Below, piece after piece: positions 27,203 through 35,739 of a stretch of DNA of 64,000 nt. Location of the stretch: assembly GCA_002163005.1 (NCBI GenBank), contig MAAF01000083.1, forward strand, positions 62,001-126,000, given 5' to 3'. Source of the stretch: Colwellia psychrerythraea (lineage in GTDB: Bacteria; Pseudomonadota; Gammaproteobacteria; Enterobacterales; Alteromonadaceae). Under the pieces are notes generated by a model. It ran no database searches. It was not told where the DNA came from and saw only the letters and a list, made by a program, of their open reading frames with translations. Each line of letters begins with the position of its first letter. Position 1 is the stretch's first letter. The position numbers and the translations under genes are program-made.

Positions 27203-27466
27203 TATACCCGTTCCACTTCAAGATGCAAATTCAGGAACACAGAGCAATTTCATTTCTAGGCGCATCAATGAAGTCATGGCATTCCCTTACAAATTGATGC
27301 AACAACGAAGTGATGTTGCTCTGTGTTCCCCTTCGGGTGTGTTTTAAAAGACTTTGTGCAGCGTTATTCATTTTAAGAAGGGAATAACCATTCTTTGCAA
27401 TGAATGCCTTGCCTAAAGCCTTTTAAATTCCCACTGAATCCAGTATCTTGAAGTAGAGCGGGTATA
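27203..27466. repeat. Intergenic repeat with TATACCCG...CGGGTATA ends, copy 1
   Basis: A 264-bp element with inverted ends (TATACCCGTTCCACTTCAAGA and TCTTGAAGTAGAGCGGGTATA) filling most of the gap between the aminotransferase and EamA genes. Related copies lie at 44244-44510 and 63396-63659. Interior TGCCTTGCCTAAA and AAGGGAATAACCATTCT are shared with copy 2. Confidence 0.75.
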
Positions 27467-27491
27467 CACCACACTAATTTGAACGTTAATC

Positions 27492-28394
27492 CTAAACTAC
27501 TTGTTTCGCTGATTTACCTTGGTGTAAATACGTTTTTAACTTTTCCGTTTTTATTAAACCAATAATTAACCCCAAAATAATTAATAAACAAGCGAGTGCT
27601 TTCACAAGCCCTATTTGCTCTTGGTAAAAAATGGCACTGCCCAATAAACCAAAAATAGGCACTAAAAAGGTTAACGGAGCGACAGTGCTCAATGGATATT
27701 TCACTAATAAGCGGTTCCAGACCCAATAGCCAAATAGCGTTACCGGGTAAGCTTGAAATAACACAGAGAAAATAACAGAGCCATTAGCGAGTGAAGTTAA
27801 TGTCAGTAGTTGTTCAGAGCCACCGTGTAATAAAGCGAGCGCAAATAAAGGTAAGGGCGCAAACAACATGCCCCAGATACTAAACGCAAAAATCTCTTTG
27901 GTGCCTGCTTTTTTAACAAGAATACTGGTAATACTCCAGGATAAAGCGGCTATCAAAATAAATACTAATCCTAGCATTGTCACTGACCCATCGGTTACAG
28001 ATACGCTTAAAGCCAGCCCTAGAATGGCGACAATGCTACCAATCACTTTGATGGGAGCAACGGTTTCTTTAAGTAAAAAGTAGCCCACTAACAAACTGAT
28101 AACTACATTCATTTGTAATAGCACAGAAGCCATACCCGCAGAAAGCCCAGCCTGAATAGACCAACTACCCATGCCCCAAACACCAATGGCAAAAACTAGT
28201 CCATAAGCCACTAAATATCGCCATTTCACCTGTGGTCGTTTAACAAAAAACACCGCAGGAATGACGGCAAAGCTGAAGCGTAATGCGGTTAGCAACAGCG
28301 GGTCAATTTCACTGACGCCAAGTTTGATCACAGAAAAGTTAAGTCCCCAAATTATCATTACAAAAATGCCGAGTAGTAGATCTCTATTGTTCAT
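27492..28394 (-). CDS. EamA-family (DMT) transporter
   Basis: A 300-residue inner-membrane protein with ten predicted helices in two EamA repeats (MIIWGLNFSVIKLGVSEIDPLLLTALR and later WSITSILVKKAG). Such proteins usually export amino acids or other metabolites. The conserved N-terminal motif WGLNF and RF are as in YdcZ/RhaT-type carriers. It diverges from the MocR-type regulator gene, a common pairing in which the regulator controls the exporter. Confidence 0.9.
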   Translation of the reverse strand: MNNRDLLLGIFVMIIWGLNFSVIKLGVSEIDPLLLTALRFSFAVIPAVFFVKRPQVKWRYLVAYGLVFAIGVWGMGSWSIQAGLSAGMASVLLQMNVVISLLVGYFLLKETVAPIKVIGSIVAILGLALSVSVTDGSVTMLGLVFILIAALSWSITSILVKKAGTKEIFAFSIWGMLFAPLPLFALALLHGGSEQLLTLTSLANGSVIFSVLFQAYPVTLFGYWVWNRLLVKYPLSTVAPLTFLVPIFGLLGSAIFYQEQIGLVKALACLLIILGLIIGLIKTEKLKTYLHQGKSAKQVV

Positions 28395-28596
28395 TGTTCG
28401 TCCTTTTTAATGCCAGATTTAATGCCAAGTTTTATGGCAAGTGGATAAGTCGTTTTCTTATAAGTGCAGCTATTATTGACGAAAGCCAAAAAGAGAACAG
28501 ATACAATTTACAAAATAAAAAGGAGTACAATTTATTCAGGCTTTGTTATATGGTTACTGTGTTTTACTGCCGCAGCGCTAAAAAATAGTAAGTAAT

Positions 28597-28622
28597 AAGC
28601 GACAACAGCAAAGTTGTCGCTT
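28597..28622. promoter_or_regulatory. Hairpin in the leader of the MocR-type gene
   Basis: AAGCGACAAC and GTTGTCGCTT form a perfect 10-bp stem with a 6-nt loop, followed by TTAATATT, 25 bp before the start codon. It resembles a terminator, although no gene is known upstream on that strand, so an attenuator role is possible. Confidence 0.5.
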
Positions 28623-28647
28623 TAATATTAAAAAGGTAAACGAGTAG

Positions 28648-30153
28648 ATGAGATATATTGATCTTGCTGAAATGTGTATTGCAGATATCAGCAGTGGAAA
28701 ATTGGTGAAAAATAGCCGCATGCCATCGTTAAGAAATTTTCGGCAACAGCACTCAATCAGTATGACCACGGCACTTAACTGTTACCAGTACCTTGAATCC
28801 TTGGGCTGGATCCTTGCTAGACCACAATCAGGATATTTTGTTTGCGGGCAACGAATGGCTAATGAAAAACCTGAACTCGTTGCTTTTAAAAGTATCATGA
28901 CTGATCCAAAACTCCCCGTTGTTAAGCTTTATTATCAGCATGACAATTCATCTGCTTGCGCAGTGGATAGCTCACACAATGCTTCTGCCAATCATTCAAT
29001 TTATCACCCCATTAATAAAGAAACAGTAGGTCCGCTGGGCGTTGCCCGTATTTCTACCGATTTTATCCCGCTAGATAAGTTACAAAACAGTTTTCGTCGG
29101 GCACTAAAAAGGCAAGGCAGTAATATTAGTTTTTATCCCGATATTCAGGGCGAAAAAATACTAAGAGATACACTGAGTAGCCACTTTAAAAGTTATGACT
29201 TTCATATACCCAGCGATGAATTGTTAATCACTAATGGCTGTATGGACTCAATTCAAACGGCAATAGAAATATGCACTGACATTGGCGATGCTGTCGCCAT
29301 AAGCTCACCTTGTTTTAATGGTTTATTAGACATGTTAGCGGCACTTGGACGCAAAGTTATCGAAATTCCGTCAACTGAGCAAGGTATTGATCTTGTCCAA
29401 CTTGAACAACATATGAAAAGTAATCAGATAAAAGCCGGTTTGTTTTGCACTTCACATATGAATCCTCAAGGTATTTCTATGACCGCATTGCAGAAGCAGC
29501 ACTTAGTTAATCTTGCTCAAACCTACAAAATCCCGATTATAGAAGATGATGTTTATATTGAGTTAGCGCACGGTAAAGTCATGCCCTTACCTGCCAAACA
29601 TTGGGATAAACAGGGCTATATTTTATGGTGTGGTTCAGTGTCGAAAACAATTGCGGCAGGTTATCGATTAGGTTGGTGCTGGCCCGGTCGTTTTACCGAA
29701 CAATACTTACAAAAGCGTAAGTATTGTAATCAAGGGGTTTCTTCTCCGGTGCAACTTGGCCTAGCTGACTTTATTAGTAATGGTGATTATGCAAAGCATC
29801 TAAAAAAATTGCGTGTAGCGATACAGCAGCACACATTGAGTTATCAGCGTTACTTAACAAAAAACTTACCTGCGGCCAGTAAAATCAGCGATCCTTCCGG
29901 TGGTTTTGTTTTATGGATTCAAGTGCCTAATTTAAATGGACGTAAACTTCTTGAGCAAGCTAATCAGTATAATATTGATATACGCATTGGTGAACAATTT
30001 AGTACTCGTGATTTGTATCAAGACTATTTTCGAGTCAATACAGGCTTTATGATAACGGGGGATAATGAGGAGGATAAAGACAATCAAGAAGAAGTAGATC
30101 AACAACTAATCAAGTTAATGGATCTGGTCAAAGTGGCTAGCTCATGTAGCTAA
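28648..30153 (+). CDS. MocR-type GntR/aminotransferase regulator
   Basis: A 501-residue chimera. Residues 1-70 form a GntR winged helix (MPSLRNFRQQHSISMTTALNCYQYLESLGWI), followed by a linker and a full class I aminotransferase-like domain. The PLP lysine appears in GSVSKTIAAGYRLGW (Lys333). MocR proteins sense PLP or an amino compound and regulate nearby genes; the divergent EamA exporter is the obvious target. A linker region of about 40 residues with low complexity (SSACAVDSSHNASANHS) separates the domains. Confidence 0.92.
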   Translation: MRYIDLAEMCIADISSGKLVKNSRMPSLRNFRQQHSISMTTALNCYQYLESLGWILARPQSGYFVCGQRMANEKPELVAFKSIMTDPKLPVVKLYYQHDNSSACAVDSSHNASANHSIYHPINKETVGPLGVARISTDFIPLDKLQNSFRRALKRQGSNISFYPDIQGEKILRDTLSSHFKSYDFHIPSDELLITNGCMDSIQTAIEICTDIGDAVAISSPCFNGLLDMLAALGRKVIEIPSTEQGIDLVQLEQHMKSNQIKAGLFCTSHMNPQGISMTALQKQHLVNLAQTYKIPIIEDDVYIELAHGKVMPLPAKHWDKQGYILWCGSVSKTIAAGYRLGWCWPGRFTEQYLQKRKYCNQGVSSPVQLGLADFISNGDYAKHLKKLRVAIQQHTLSYQRYLTKNLPAASKISDPSGGFVLWIQVPNLNGRKLLEQANQYNIDIRIGEQFSTRDLYQDYFRVNTGFMITGDNEEDKDNQEEVDQQLIKLMDLVKVASSCS

Positions 30154-30397
30154 TTCAGGTAACTATATAGATTAAAGTTGCTGGTAAATAGCGTCTTTAT
30201 GACCGCTATATACCCCCTTAGCTATTACCCATTAACGAATTACCTAAATAACCATTATTTCATCACAGCGCCTCGAATTTATTACCTTTTCAATAAAAAA
30301 CTAATGACTACTGACACCATGCTGTCAGTAGCACAGTGATATTGTTCTCTTATCGCAATCAAACCGATTTCGAATTTATTAATTAAAGGAATACAAT

Positions 30398-30781
30398 ATG
30401 TTAGAACATTCACCATTGGTGTGGGCCGAAATTTCTGTTACTGATATGAACCGAGCAGTTGCATTTTATCAAACACATTTTGGTTTAACGTTTAAGCACG
30501 AAGTAATGAATGACATGGAAATGTCTATTGCTGAAACGGGCAACATAGGCGACCCAAGTTTTGCCCTTTTAAAACACGATATGATGGTGCCAAGCCGGGA
30601 TGGCAGCACAGTGTATTTACATCTTAGTTTGACGTTAAATGACAAAGTGAATGAGATTAAAGCAGCGGGTGTTGAAATGTTATTACCGCCAATGCCTATT
30701 AAAGACGGCGAGTGTGGCTACATTGCTATTTTTGTCGATAGCGAAGGAAATAAAGTTGGGTTGTGGTCTCAAAGTCTGTAA
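30398..30781 (+). CDS. VOC-family protein, glyoxalase/dioxygenase superfamily
   Basis: A 127-residue vicinal-oxygen-chelate fold protein (VWAEISVTDMNRAVAFYQTHFGLTF, then YIAIFVDSEGNKVGLWSQ). It has the paired-module shape but only part of the usual metal ligands, so its reaction is unknown; related proteins are often annotated as glyoxalase or bleomycin-resistance-like. It is followed by a second GFA-family gene, mirroring the gloA-GFA pair at 24904-25783. Confidence 0.85.
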   Translation: MLEHSPLVWAEISVTDMNRAVAFYQTHFGLTFKHEVMNDMEMSIAETGNIGDPSFALLKHDMMVPSRDGSTVYLHLSLTLNDKVNEIKAAGVEMLLPPMPIKDGECGYIAIFVDSEGNKVGLWSQSL

Positions 30782-30786
30782 TGATA

Positions 30787-30838
30787 TATACCCGATCCAC
30801 TTGAAGATGCTCATGCATATTCAAGTGGAACGGGGATA
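30787..30838. repeat. Miniature TATACCCG hairpin element
   Basis: A 52-bp palindrome-like unit (CCACTTGAA and TTCAAGTGG arms) with the TATACCCG end of the 264-bp repeats. It may serve as a processing or termination hairpin between the VOC and GFA genes. Confidence 0.6.
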
Positions 30839-30864
30839 TTTATCTATATTAAGGGTTCATCAAG

Positions 30865-31281
30865 ATGTCTAACTCAACAACAAATTGCCTTTGTGGTGCT
30901 GTAAAAATCACGGTAGAGAACATTAATCCTAAATTTACAGTGTGCCATTGCCAATCATGTAGAACATGGGGTGGCGCGCCATTTTTCGCAGTGAAATGTG
31001 GTACAAAAGTAAAAATTGAAGGTGATGAAAAAATTAACATGTTCAAGTCATCCTCTTGGGCATCTCGTGGTTTTTGCACCGAATGTGGAACGCATCTGTT
31101 TTATAAATTAGACGCGACAGGTGAATACAATATGCCCGTAGGTTTGTTTCCAGATTTAAAAGGGTTAGAAATGGATATGCAATATTTTAGTGATATGCGA
31201 CCGAGTTATTACTGTTTTTCAAATGAAACAAAAGAAATGACTACCGATGAGATAATGGCTTATTTTGCCACTCAAATGTAA
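30865..31281 (+). CDS. GFA-family protein
   Basis: A 138-residue paralog-type member of the GFA/CENP-V zinc fold. Cysteine sets CLCGAVKI, VCHCQSCRTWGG and FCTECGTHLF are visible. The surrounding residues differ clearly from the 25376-25783 protein, so it is not a recent duplicate. Substrate unknown. AAGGG lies upstream of the start, and the mini-repeat hairpin separates it from the VOC gene. Confidence 0.86.
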   Translation: MSNSTTNCLCGAVKITVENINPKFTVCHCQSCRTWGGAPFFAVKCGTKVKIEGDEKINMFKSSSWASRGFCTECGTHLFYKLDATGEYNMPVGLFPDLKGLEMDMQYFSDMRPSYYCFSNETKEMTTDEIMAYFATQM

Positions 31282-31348
31282 CTAATACCAAGTGAAGTAA
31301 TTAAATAATACATAAGCCCAGTTCAATGCTGGTATCAATGAGATAATA

Positions 31349-32029
31349 ATGCGCCGTGCAGACAGACTTTTTCAAATCATTCAGTTGTTAAAGAATCGCC
31401 GTTTAACTACCGCGAGTTTATTAGCAGAAGTACTCGAGGTGTCTACAAGAACTATTTATCGAGATATTCAAGATCTCATTGCCAATGGTATTCCTGTAGA
31501 AGGTGAAGCAGGTGTAGGGTATTTATTACGTCGTGAAGTAGACGTACCACCCCTTATGTTTAACGAGTCAGAACTTGAAGCGATCCAAGTAGGCATGAGA
31601 ATGGTAGAAGCTTGGGGAGGTAGCGAACTCGCCAGTGCAGCCAAACAAGCAATGATCAAAATATCTGCCGTATTACCTGAAAGACTGCAAACATTTAACT
31701 CATTAATGTTTGCCCCTAAGTTTCATGCCAAATCAAATGAATTTCAACATCTAGACCTTTTACGTAAAGCGGCCACCGATAGACAATATCTTCAAATGGA
31801 TTATGAAGACGCTAAACAAGCACAAACCAGTCGAGAAGTACGTCCACTCGCTATCCATTTATGGAGAGGCTGTTGGACACTATTAACCTGGTGTGAACTT
31901 AGAAGTGACTTTCGAAATTTTCGCATCGACAGGATAGTATTGATTAGCCTCACTCCACGGTTTTTTCCTGTGGTAGACGGTGAAGAACTCAATGATTTCA
32001 TCAAGGAAATGCAGAGGAAATATGGATAA
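31349..32029 (+). CDS. YafY-type WYL-domain transcriptional regulator
   Basis: A 226-residue DeoR-like regulator with an N-terminal HTH_11 domain (RADRLFQIIQLLKNRRLTTASLLAEVLEVSTRTIYRDIQDL) and a WYL domain (about 140-226, REVRPLAIHLWRGCWTLLTWC). WYL domains bind nucleic-acid-derived or nucleotide ligands and often regulate stress or defence genes; here the neighbours (VOC and GFA genes 68 bp upstream in the same direction) are the likely context. Confidence 0.9.
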   Translation: MRRADRLFQIIQLLKNRRLTTASLLAEVLEVSTRTIYRDIQDLIANGIPVEGEAGVGYLLRREVDVPPLMFNESELEAIQVGMRMVEAWGGSELASAAKQAMIKISAVLPERLQTFNSLMFAPKFHAKSNEFQHLDLLRKAATDRQYLQMDYEDAKQAQTSREVRPLAIHLWRGCWTLLTWCELRSDFRNFRIDRIVLISLTPRFFPVVDGEELNDFIKEMQRKYG

Positions 32030-32100
32030 TTACCGCCTCTCCTTGATCCGAAGCAAACAAGGATTAATACCAATTGAATGCTTCGCTAACTGAAATGCTA

Positions 32101-33423
32101 TTATTCTGGCTTAGAATATCCCGACCAGATATCGGCATTTACTGATTTTTTCTTTTTGCGCTTTTTCTTACCTGTGCCTTCAGGCGCTGCCATCGGTTTC
32201 TCTACCGCTAAAATTGAATCACTGGTAATTTCAGCGGCTTCAAAACCTTCAACTTGCTCACGTTCAAGCCTGATTTTGTTCTTCTTTTCGATTACGGTGA
32301 AGTGATGATAATCTTCATGATCAATAAGTGATATGGCTAAACCTACTTCGCCAGCACGGCCACTTCGACCAATACGGTGCATGTAGTCTGATGGACTTCT
32401 TGGTAAGTTAAAGTTGATTACCACAGGTAGTTTTTCGATATCTAAACCACGGGCCGCAATATCCGTTGCAATTAACACTTCAATATCGCCAGCTTTAAAC
32501 CCATCAAGCACACGGCTACGTTCGCTTTGGCCTTTATCACCATGAAACACAGCGGCTGTAATGCCACGTTTAGCCAATTTTTCAGCTAAGTGTTCACAGT
32601 GGTGTTTGGCGTTAACGAAAATAAGCGCTTGTCGCCATTGCTCTTGGTGAATTAAATGCGCTAATACCGCTGTTTTTTCACCTTTGTTAACAGTAAAAAC
32701 ACGTTGTACTAAAGTGCTGGCATCCGCACTTTGTAATTGTATTTCAATCGGGTTATTAAGCAGCTCTTGGGTTAGCGTTGTTACTTGTTCAGGAAAGGTC
32801 GCTGAAAATAATAAGGTTTGTTTTTTCTTTGGCGTTAAGGCCAACAGCGCCGTTAGCTCTTCAGTAAAACCTAGGCTTAACATGCGGTCTGCTTCATCAA
32901 GTACTAAGGTTTTAACCTTATCGAGCTTAATGGCATTACTTGAAATTAAATCGAGTAATCGACCTGGCGTTGCCACCAAAATATCAGTGCCGCCGCGTAA
33001 TGCCTGCATTTGAATATTGACTGATACACCACCAAAAACAGCAACCGTTTTAATTTCACCGTTAAAATGTACCGCATACGATTTAATGCTGTCAGCAACT
33101 TGCTTGGCGAGTTCACGGGTAGGTACTAAAATCAGTCCAGTAACAAAGTTACCTTTACTGTTTTTGCTGCCCGACGATTTGCCAGCGCGTCTTTGCTGCG
33201 ATAAGTGTTGTAACATAGGCAGTGCAAAGGTGGCTGTTTTACCCGAGCCAGTATTTGCCCCAGCAATTAAGTCACGTCCAGCTAATACACTTGGAATAGC
33301 TTGCGCTTGAATCGGCGTTGGCTGTTGATATTCTAGCTCAGCTAATCGCGCTAATAAGGGTGTAATAAGGCCAAGTTCAGTAAAGGTGGCAGCCGTTGTG
33401 ACTTTGGTTGTGTCATTGCTCAT
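32101..33423 (-). CDS. DEAD-box RNA helicase, RhlE-like
   Basis: A 440-residue ATP-dependent RNA helicase with all core motifs in order: Q-motif (PTPIQAQAIP), Walker A GANTGSGKT, PTRELAKQ, TPGRLLD, DEADRML, SAT, ARGLDIE and HRIGRSGRAGE. The basic C-terminus (GKKKRKKKKSVN) is typical of RhlE-type helicases that work in RNA turnover or cold adaptation. Monocistronic. Close homologs in marine gammaproteobacteria are commonly annotated as DEAD/DEAH box helicases; no more exact name is safe. Confidence 0.93.
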   Translation of the reverse strand: MSNDTTKVTTAATFTELGLITPLLARLAELEYQQPTPIQAQAIPSVLAGRDLIAGANTGSGKTATFALPMLQHLSQQRRAGKSSGSKNSKGNFVTGLILVPTRELAKQVADSIKSYAVHFNGEIKTVAVFGGVSVNIQMQALRGGTDILVATPGRLLDLISSNAIKLDKVKTLVLDEADRMLSLGFTEELTALLALTPKKKQTLLFSATFPEQVTTLTQELLNNPIEIQLQSADASTLVQRVFTVNKGEKTAVLAHLIHQEQWRQALIFVNAKHHCEHLAEKLAKRGITAAVFHGDKGQSERSRVLDGFKAGDIEVLIATDIAARGLDIEKLPVVINFNLPRSPSDYMHRIGRSGRAGEVGLAISLIDHEDYHHFTVIEKKNKIRLEREQVEGFEAAEITSDSILAVEKPMAAPEGTGKKKRKKKKSVNADIWSGYSKPE

Positions 33424-33709
33424 TAATGTAAAGGGCTCAAAAGGTAATTAAGTACGACTATTTTAGCGTATTTATGGCCTGTTAAGTTAGTGAAATTGAT
33501 CAAACTTTGCGGTTATGTTTTTCAGTCTTCTACAATAGTAAGCATTTTCTTTAGATAACTGTCGGCTTACTTTACAGTATTGATATAGAGAACTTGTTCA
33601 GTTTTTCATCTTATTGAAATGGTTATGTATTAATTGATTGGTGTGCTTATTGCTTTAAATCATCTGAAAATCATTTTTTATTTTGTAAAATTCAATTAAA
33701 GAGGCTTTT

Positions 33710-34333
33710 ATGACATTCAAATGCTCTAACTCAATTTTAACCGCTATTCTACTTACTTTTAGTAGCTTATTTTTCATGGGAAATGCTTCAGCAACATTAA
33801 TTTATAGTGAAGCAGTTGATGGTGATCTAGATGCTATAGGTAGTACTAATGTAAATCTTGTTGCTGGTATTAATCTCATTCAAGGGGTTATTAATGCAAC
33901 TCCTCCTGCAGAAACTGATCGGATAACATTCACACAAGTGGCTGGTTTAACTGTTGATAGCATAGTACTTTCATTTTCTGGTGTATTTGATGATTTTAAT
34001 ATTGGCCAAAGTATGAACGTTGATTTGCACAATAATGTCGCTAACTTGTTTGATGATAACTTTAATAATGTATCCTCTGGAAGCGATATTCCAGCATCTT
34101 TTTTTGATAGTTTCGGACCAGAAACAGGGGCTTTGAGCACAACAACTGCGGGTGCAATTTGGGATTTTCAAATATCAGCAGGCACAGTTTTCCCAGGACA
34201 ACCTTGGACTTTAACCATTAATACAACAAGTGACTCTCCTCCTCCTGCCGACGTTCCTGAGCCATCGACCCTTGCTATTTTCGCATTAGCAATAGCGGGA
34301 TTAACATCTCGTCAATTTAAGAAAAAATCTTAG
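33710..34333 (+). CDS. PEP-CTERM sorting domain protein
   Basis: A 207-residue exported protein with a signal peptide (LLTFSSLFFMGNASA, cut near 29). The mature region is beta-rich and Thr/Asn/Asp-rich. The C-terminus VPEPSTLAIFALAIAGLTSR followed by basic residues is the PEP-CTERM signal recognised by exosortase in exopolysaccharide-making bacteria. No exosortase gene is in this window, so sorting depends on a gene elsewhere. A strong terminator follows at 34391. Confidence 0.9.
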   Translation: MTFKCSNSILTAILLTFSSLFFMGNASATLIYSEAVDGDLDAIGSTNVNLVAGINLIQGVINATPPAETDRITFTQVAGLTVDSIVLSFSGVFDDFNIGQSMNVDLHNNVANLFDDNFNNVSSGSDIPASFFDSFGPETGALSTTTAGAIWDFQISAGTVFPGQPWTLTINTTSDSPPPADVPEPSTLAIFALAIAGLTSRQFKKKS

Positions 34334-34390
34334 TTAATTATCTGCGACAAGATAGCTGAAGCGGTTAACGTAACTCACTATTGTCAATAT

Positions 34391-34424
34391 AAAGCATCTT
34401 ATTGATCAGTAGATGCTTTTTTTA
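34391..34424 (+). terminator. Rho-independent terminator after the PEP-CTERM gene
   Basis: AAAGCATCT and AGATGCTTT form a 9-bp stem with an 11-nt loop, followed by a T run. It ends the PEP-CTERM transcript. Confidence 0.85.
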
Positions 34425-34545
34425 TATCAATTAACGAGTTATTTTATTTAATTGTTTTTGGCTGAATTTATTAATTGTGTCTATAGCAGGCCCATACACT
34501 AAATCCCCACAATCAGGGCAGAACTCAGAAAAAGAAGAGGCATCA

Positions 34546-34720
34546 TTTCATTAGTAAACTAAAACGGCGCTAGGCCAAGTTTTGGTAGTGCTTTAGATTA
34601 TATGAAGCAGAAAGAAAACAAGATGAAATGACGATTATTTGTGCGCGAGCAAGGCAAAGGTGAAAACGGAAAAACTATGAATATATTAACTTTGACCCTA
34701 TGGGATATGATTCCACATAG
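34546..34720 (+). pseudogene. Decayed DUF3427-type helicase C-terminal fragment
   Basis: Nucleotides from 34546 to 34720 align with the 3' region of the helicase gene at about 13925-14090. Read in frame, NGARPSFGSALDYMKQKENK matches NSARPNSGRGLGYISQKENK, then an in-frame TGA, then RLFVREQGKGENGKTM matches LLFVREQGKDENGRTM; a 1-base shift is then needed to reach YINFDP versus FVNFGP. Only this fragment remains. It is the remnant of a second, related helicase gene and precedes the unknown operon. The rest of the 540-bp gap (34334-34873) holds the terminator at 34391 and nothing else I can identify. Confidence 0.8.
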
Positions 34721-34873
34721 CTGACTTCAATATTATTTGTCTTTCACTTTTTATATTTAAACCAAAGTATTAAGTTATTTTCTTTTAAGTATATATATTC
34801 CTAATAATTTACTACTTTAAAATGCAACCAAAGTGATGCATTATTAAACAATGTATCAACATAAGGATGTGCC

Positions 34874-35356
34874 ATGTCATATGACTCGTTTATCGATATA
34901 TCTTTGCTCCTCATATTTTTGTCATTTGCTGTAGAGCGTTCTCTCGCCATTTTATTTGAAACTGAAGCTTATATAAATATTAAAAACAGGCCTGAATATC
35001 TAAAACCATTACTAGCAGTGATGTTTTCTTTACTCTTTTTATATGTAACAAACATAGATCCAACGAAGTTACTTCCTGAGAATATAATAGTTAAAACTGA
35101 TTCAGCTCAAATTCTCACCATTAAAAGCATTATATCTACACTTTTGTTTGCCTTAATTATTTCAGGCGGTAGTAAAGCAAGTGTAAAGTTATTTAAAGAT
35201 GTTTTACAAGTACGAAGTGGAGCAGAAAAAAGAAGAGATGTACTTGGCAATGTTAAAATAAATGAAAAAGTAAACTTATCTAATGCTGCTGCAAATGAAG
35301 ATTCTAAAGCTTTAGAGGCTCTGGATAAAATGATGGAATCGTTTACAAATACATAA
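34874..35356 (+). CDS. Unrecognised three-helix membrane protein, first gene of the unknown operon
   Basis: A 160-residue protein with three hydrophobic segments (about residues 7-27, 44-61 and 80-98), then a soluble C-terminal tail with charged helical residues (VRSGAEKRRDVLGNV, EDSKALEALDKMME). The overall plan is holin-like or like small membrane scaffolds, but I recognise no family. AAGGATG lies upstream of ATG 34874. It precedes a 118-residue protein by 26 bp and two more unknown genes, all in the same direction. Confidence 0.75.
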   Translation: MSYDSFIDISLLLIFLSFAVERSLAILFETEAYINIKNRPEYLKPLLAVMFSLLFLYVTNIDPTKLLPENIIVKTDSAQILTIKSIISTLLFALIISGGSKASVKLFKDVLQVRSGAEKRRDVLGNVKINEKVNLSNAAANEDSKALEALDKMMESFTNT

Positions 35357-35382
35357 TATCTATTAAATAAAGGAGAATAGTT

Positions 35383-35739
35383 ATGTCTTGGAATATCAAT
35401 AATAGTGCACATACAGGATTATGGGCTACAGTTCGTTTTGACCATCGACCTGCAAGTAAGGGAGTTAAATTTAAAGATGGCGGTAATTGGAAGGTTGATT
35501 TCATTATTAGAGCATCTGCTGGGGCAGCAGTACAAGATGTACAACAAAAAGCTCAAGCATATGCGAATAAAATTGATGATTTTCTCACTGGATTTTTTGG
35601 GGCAAAATATGAAAGTGAATCTAACGAAGAAAAAGCATTAGCTGCACTGGAAAGCGCATTAAGTAATTCTGAAAATACTCTGTCTGATTTAGGTGATTTA
35701 GTAGACGCGCATTATCGTATGATTGGGGAGGTAGAATAA
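35383..35739 (+). CDS. Unrecognised small soluble protein, second gene of the unknown operon
   Basis: A 118-residue acidic cytoplasmic-type protein without signal or membrane segment. Residues 1-45 look beta-rich (GLWATVRFDHRPASKGVKF); the rest is likely helical and coiled-coil-prone (VQQKAQAYANKIDDF, EEKALAALESALSNSENTL). AAAGGAG precedes the start. The stop codon overlaps the next start codon (TAATG), so it is translationally coupled to the beta-barrel-like protein downstream. No family recognised. Confidence 0.75.
   Translation: MSWNINNSAHTGLWATVRFDHRPASKGVKFKDGGNWKVDFIIRASAGAAVQDVQQKAQAYANKIDDFLTGFFGAKYESESNEEKALAALESALSNSENTLSDLGDLVDAHYRMIGEVE

Noticed and set aside
28394-28588. 64-codon frame before the MocR hairpin
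   Set aside because: Composition is non-coding-like and there is no ribosome site; it could only explain the hairpin as its terminator, which is not supported.
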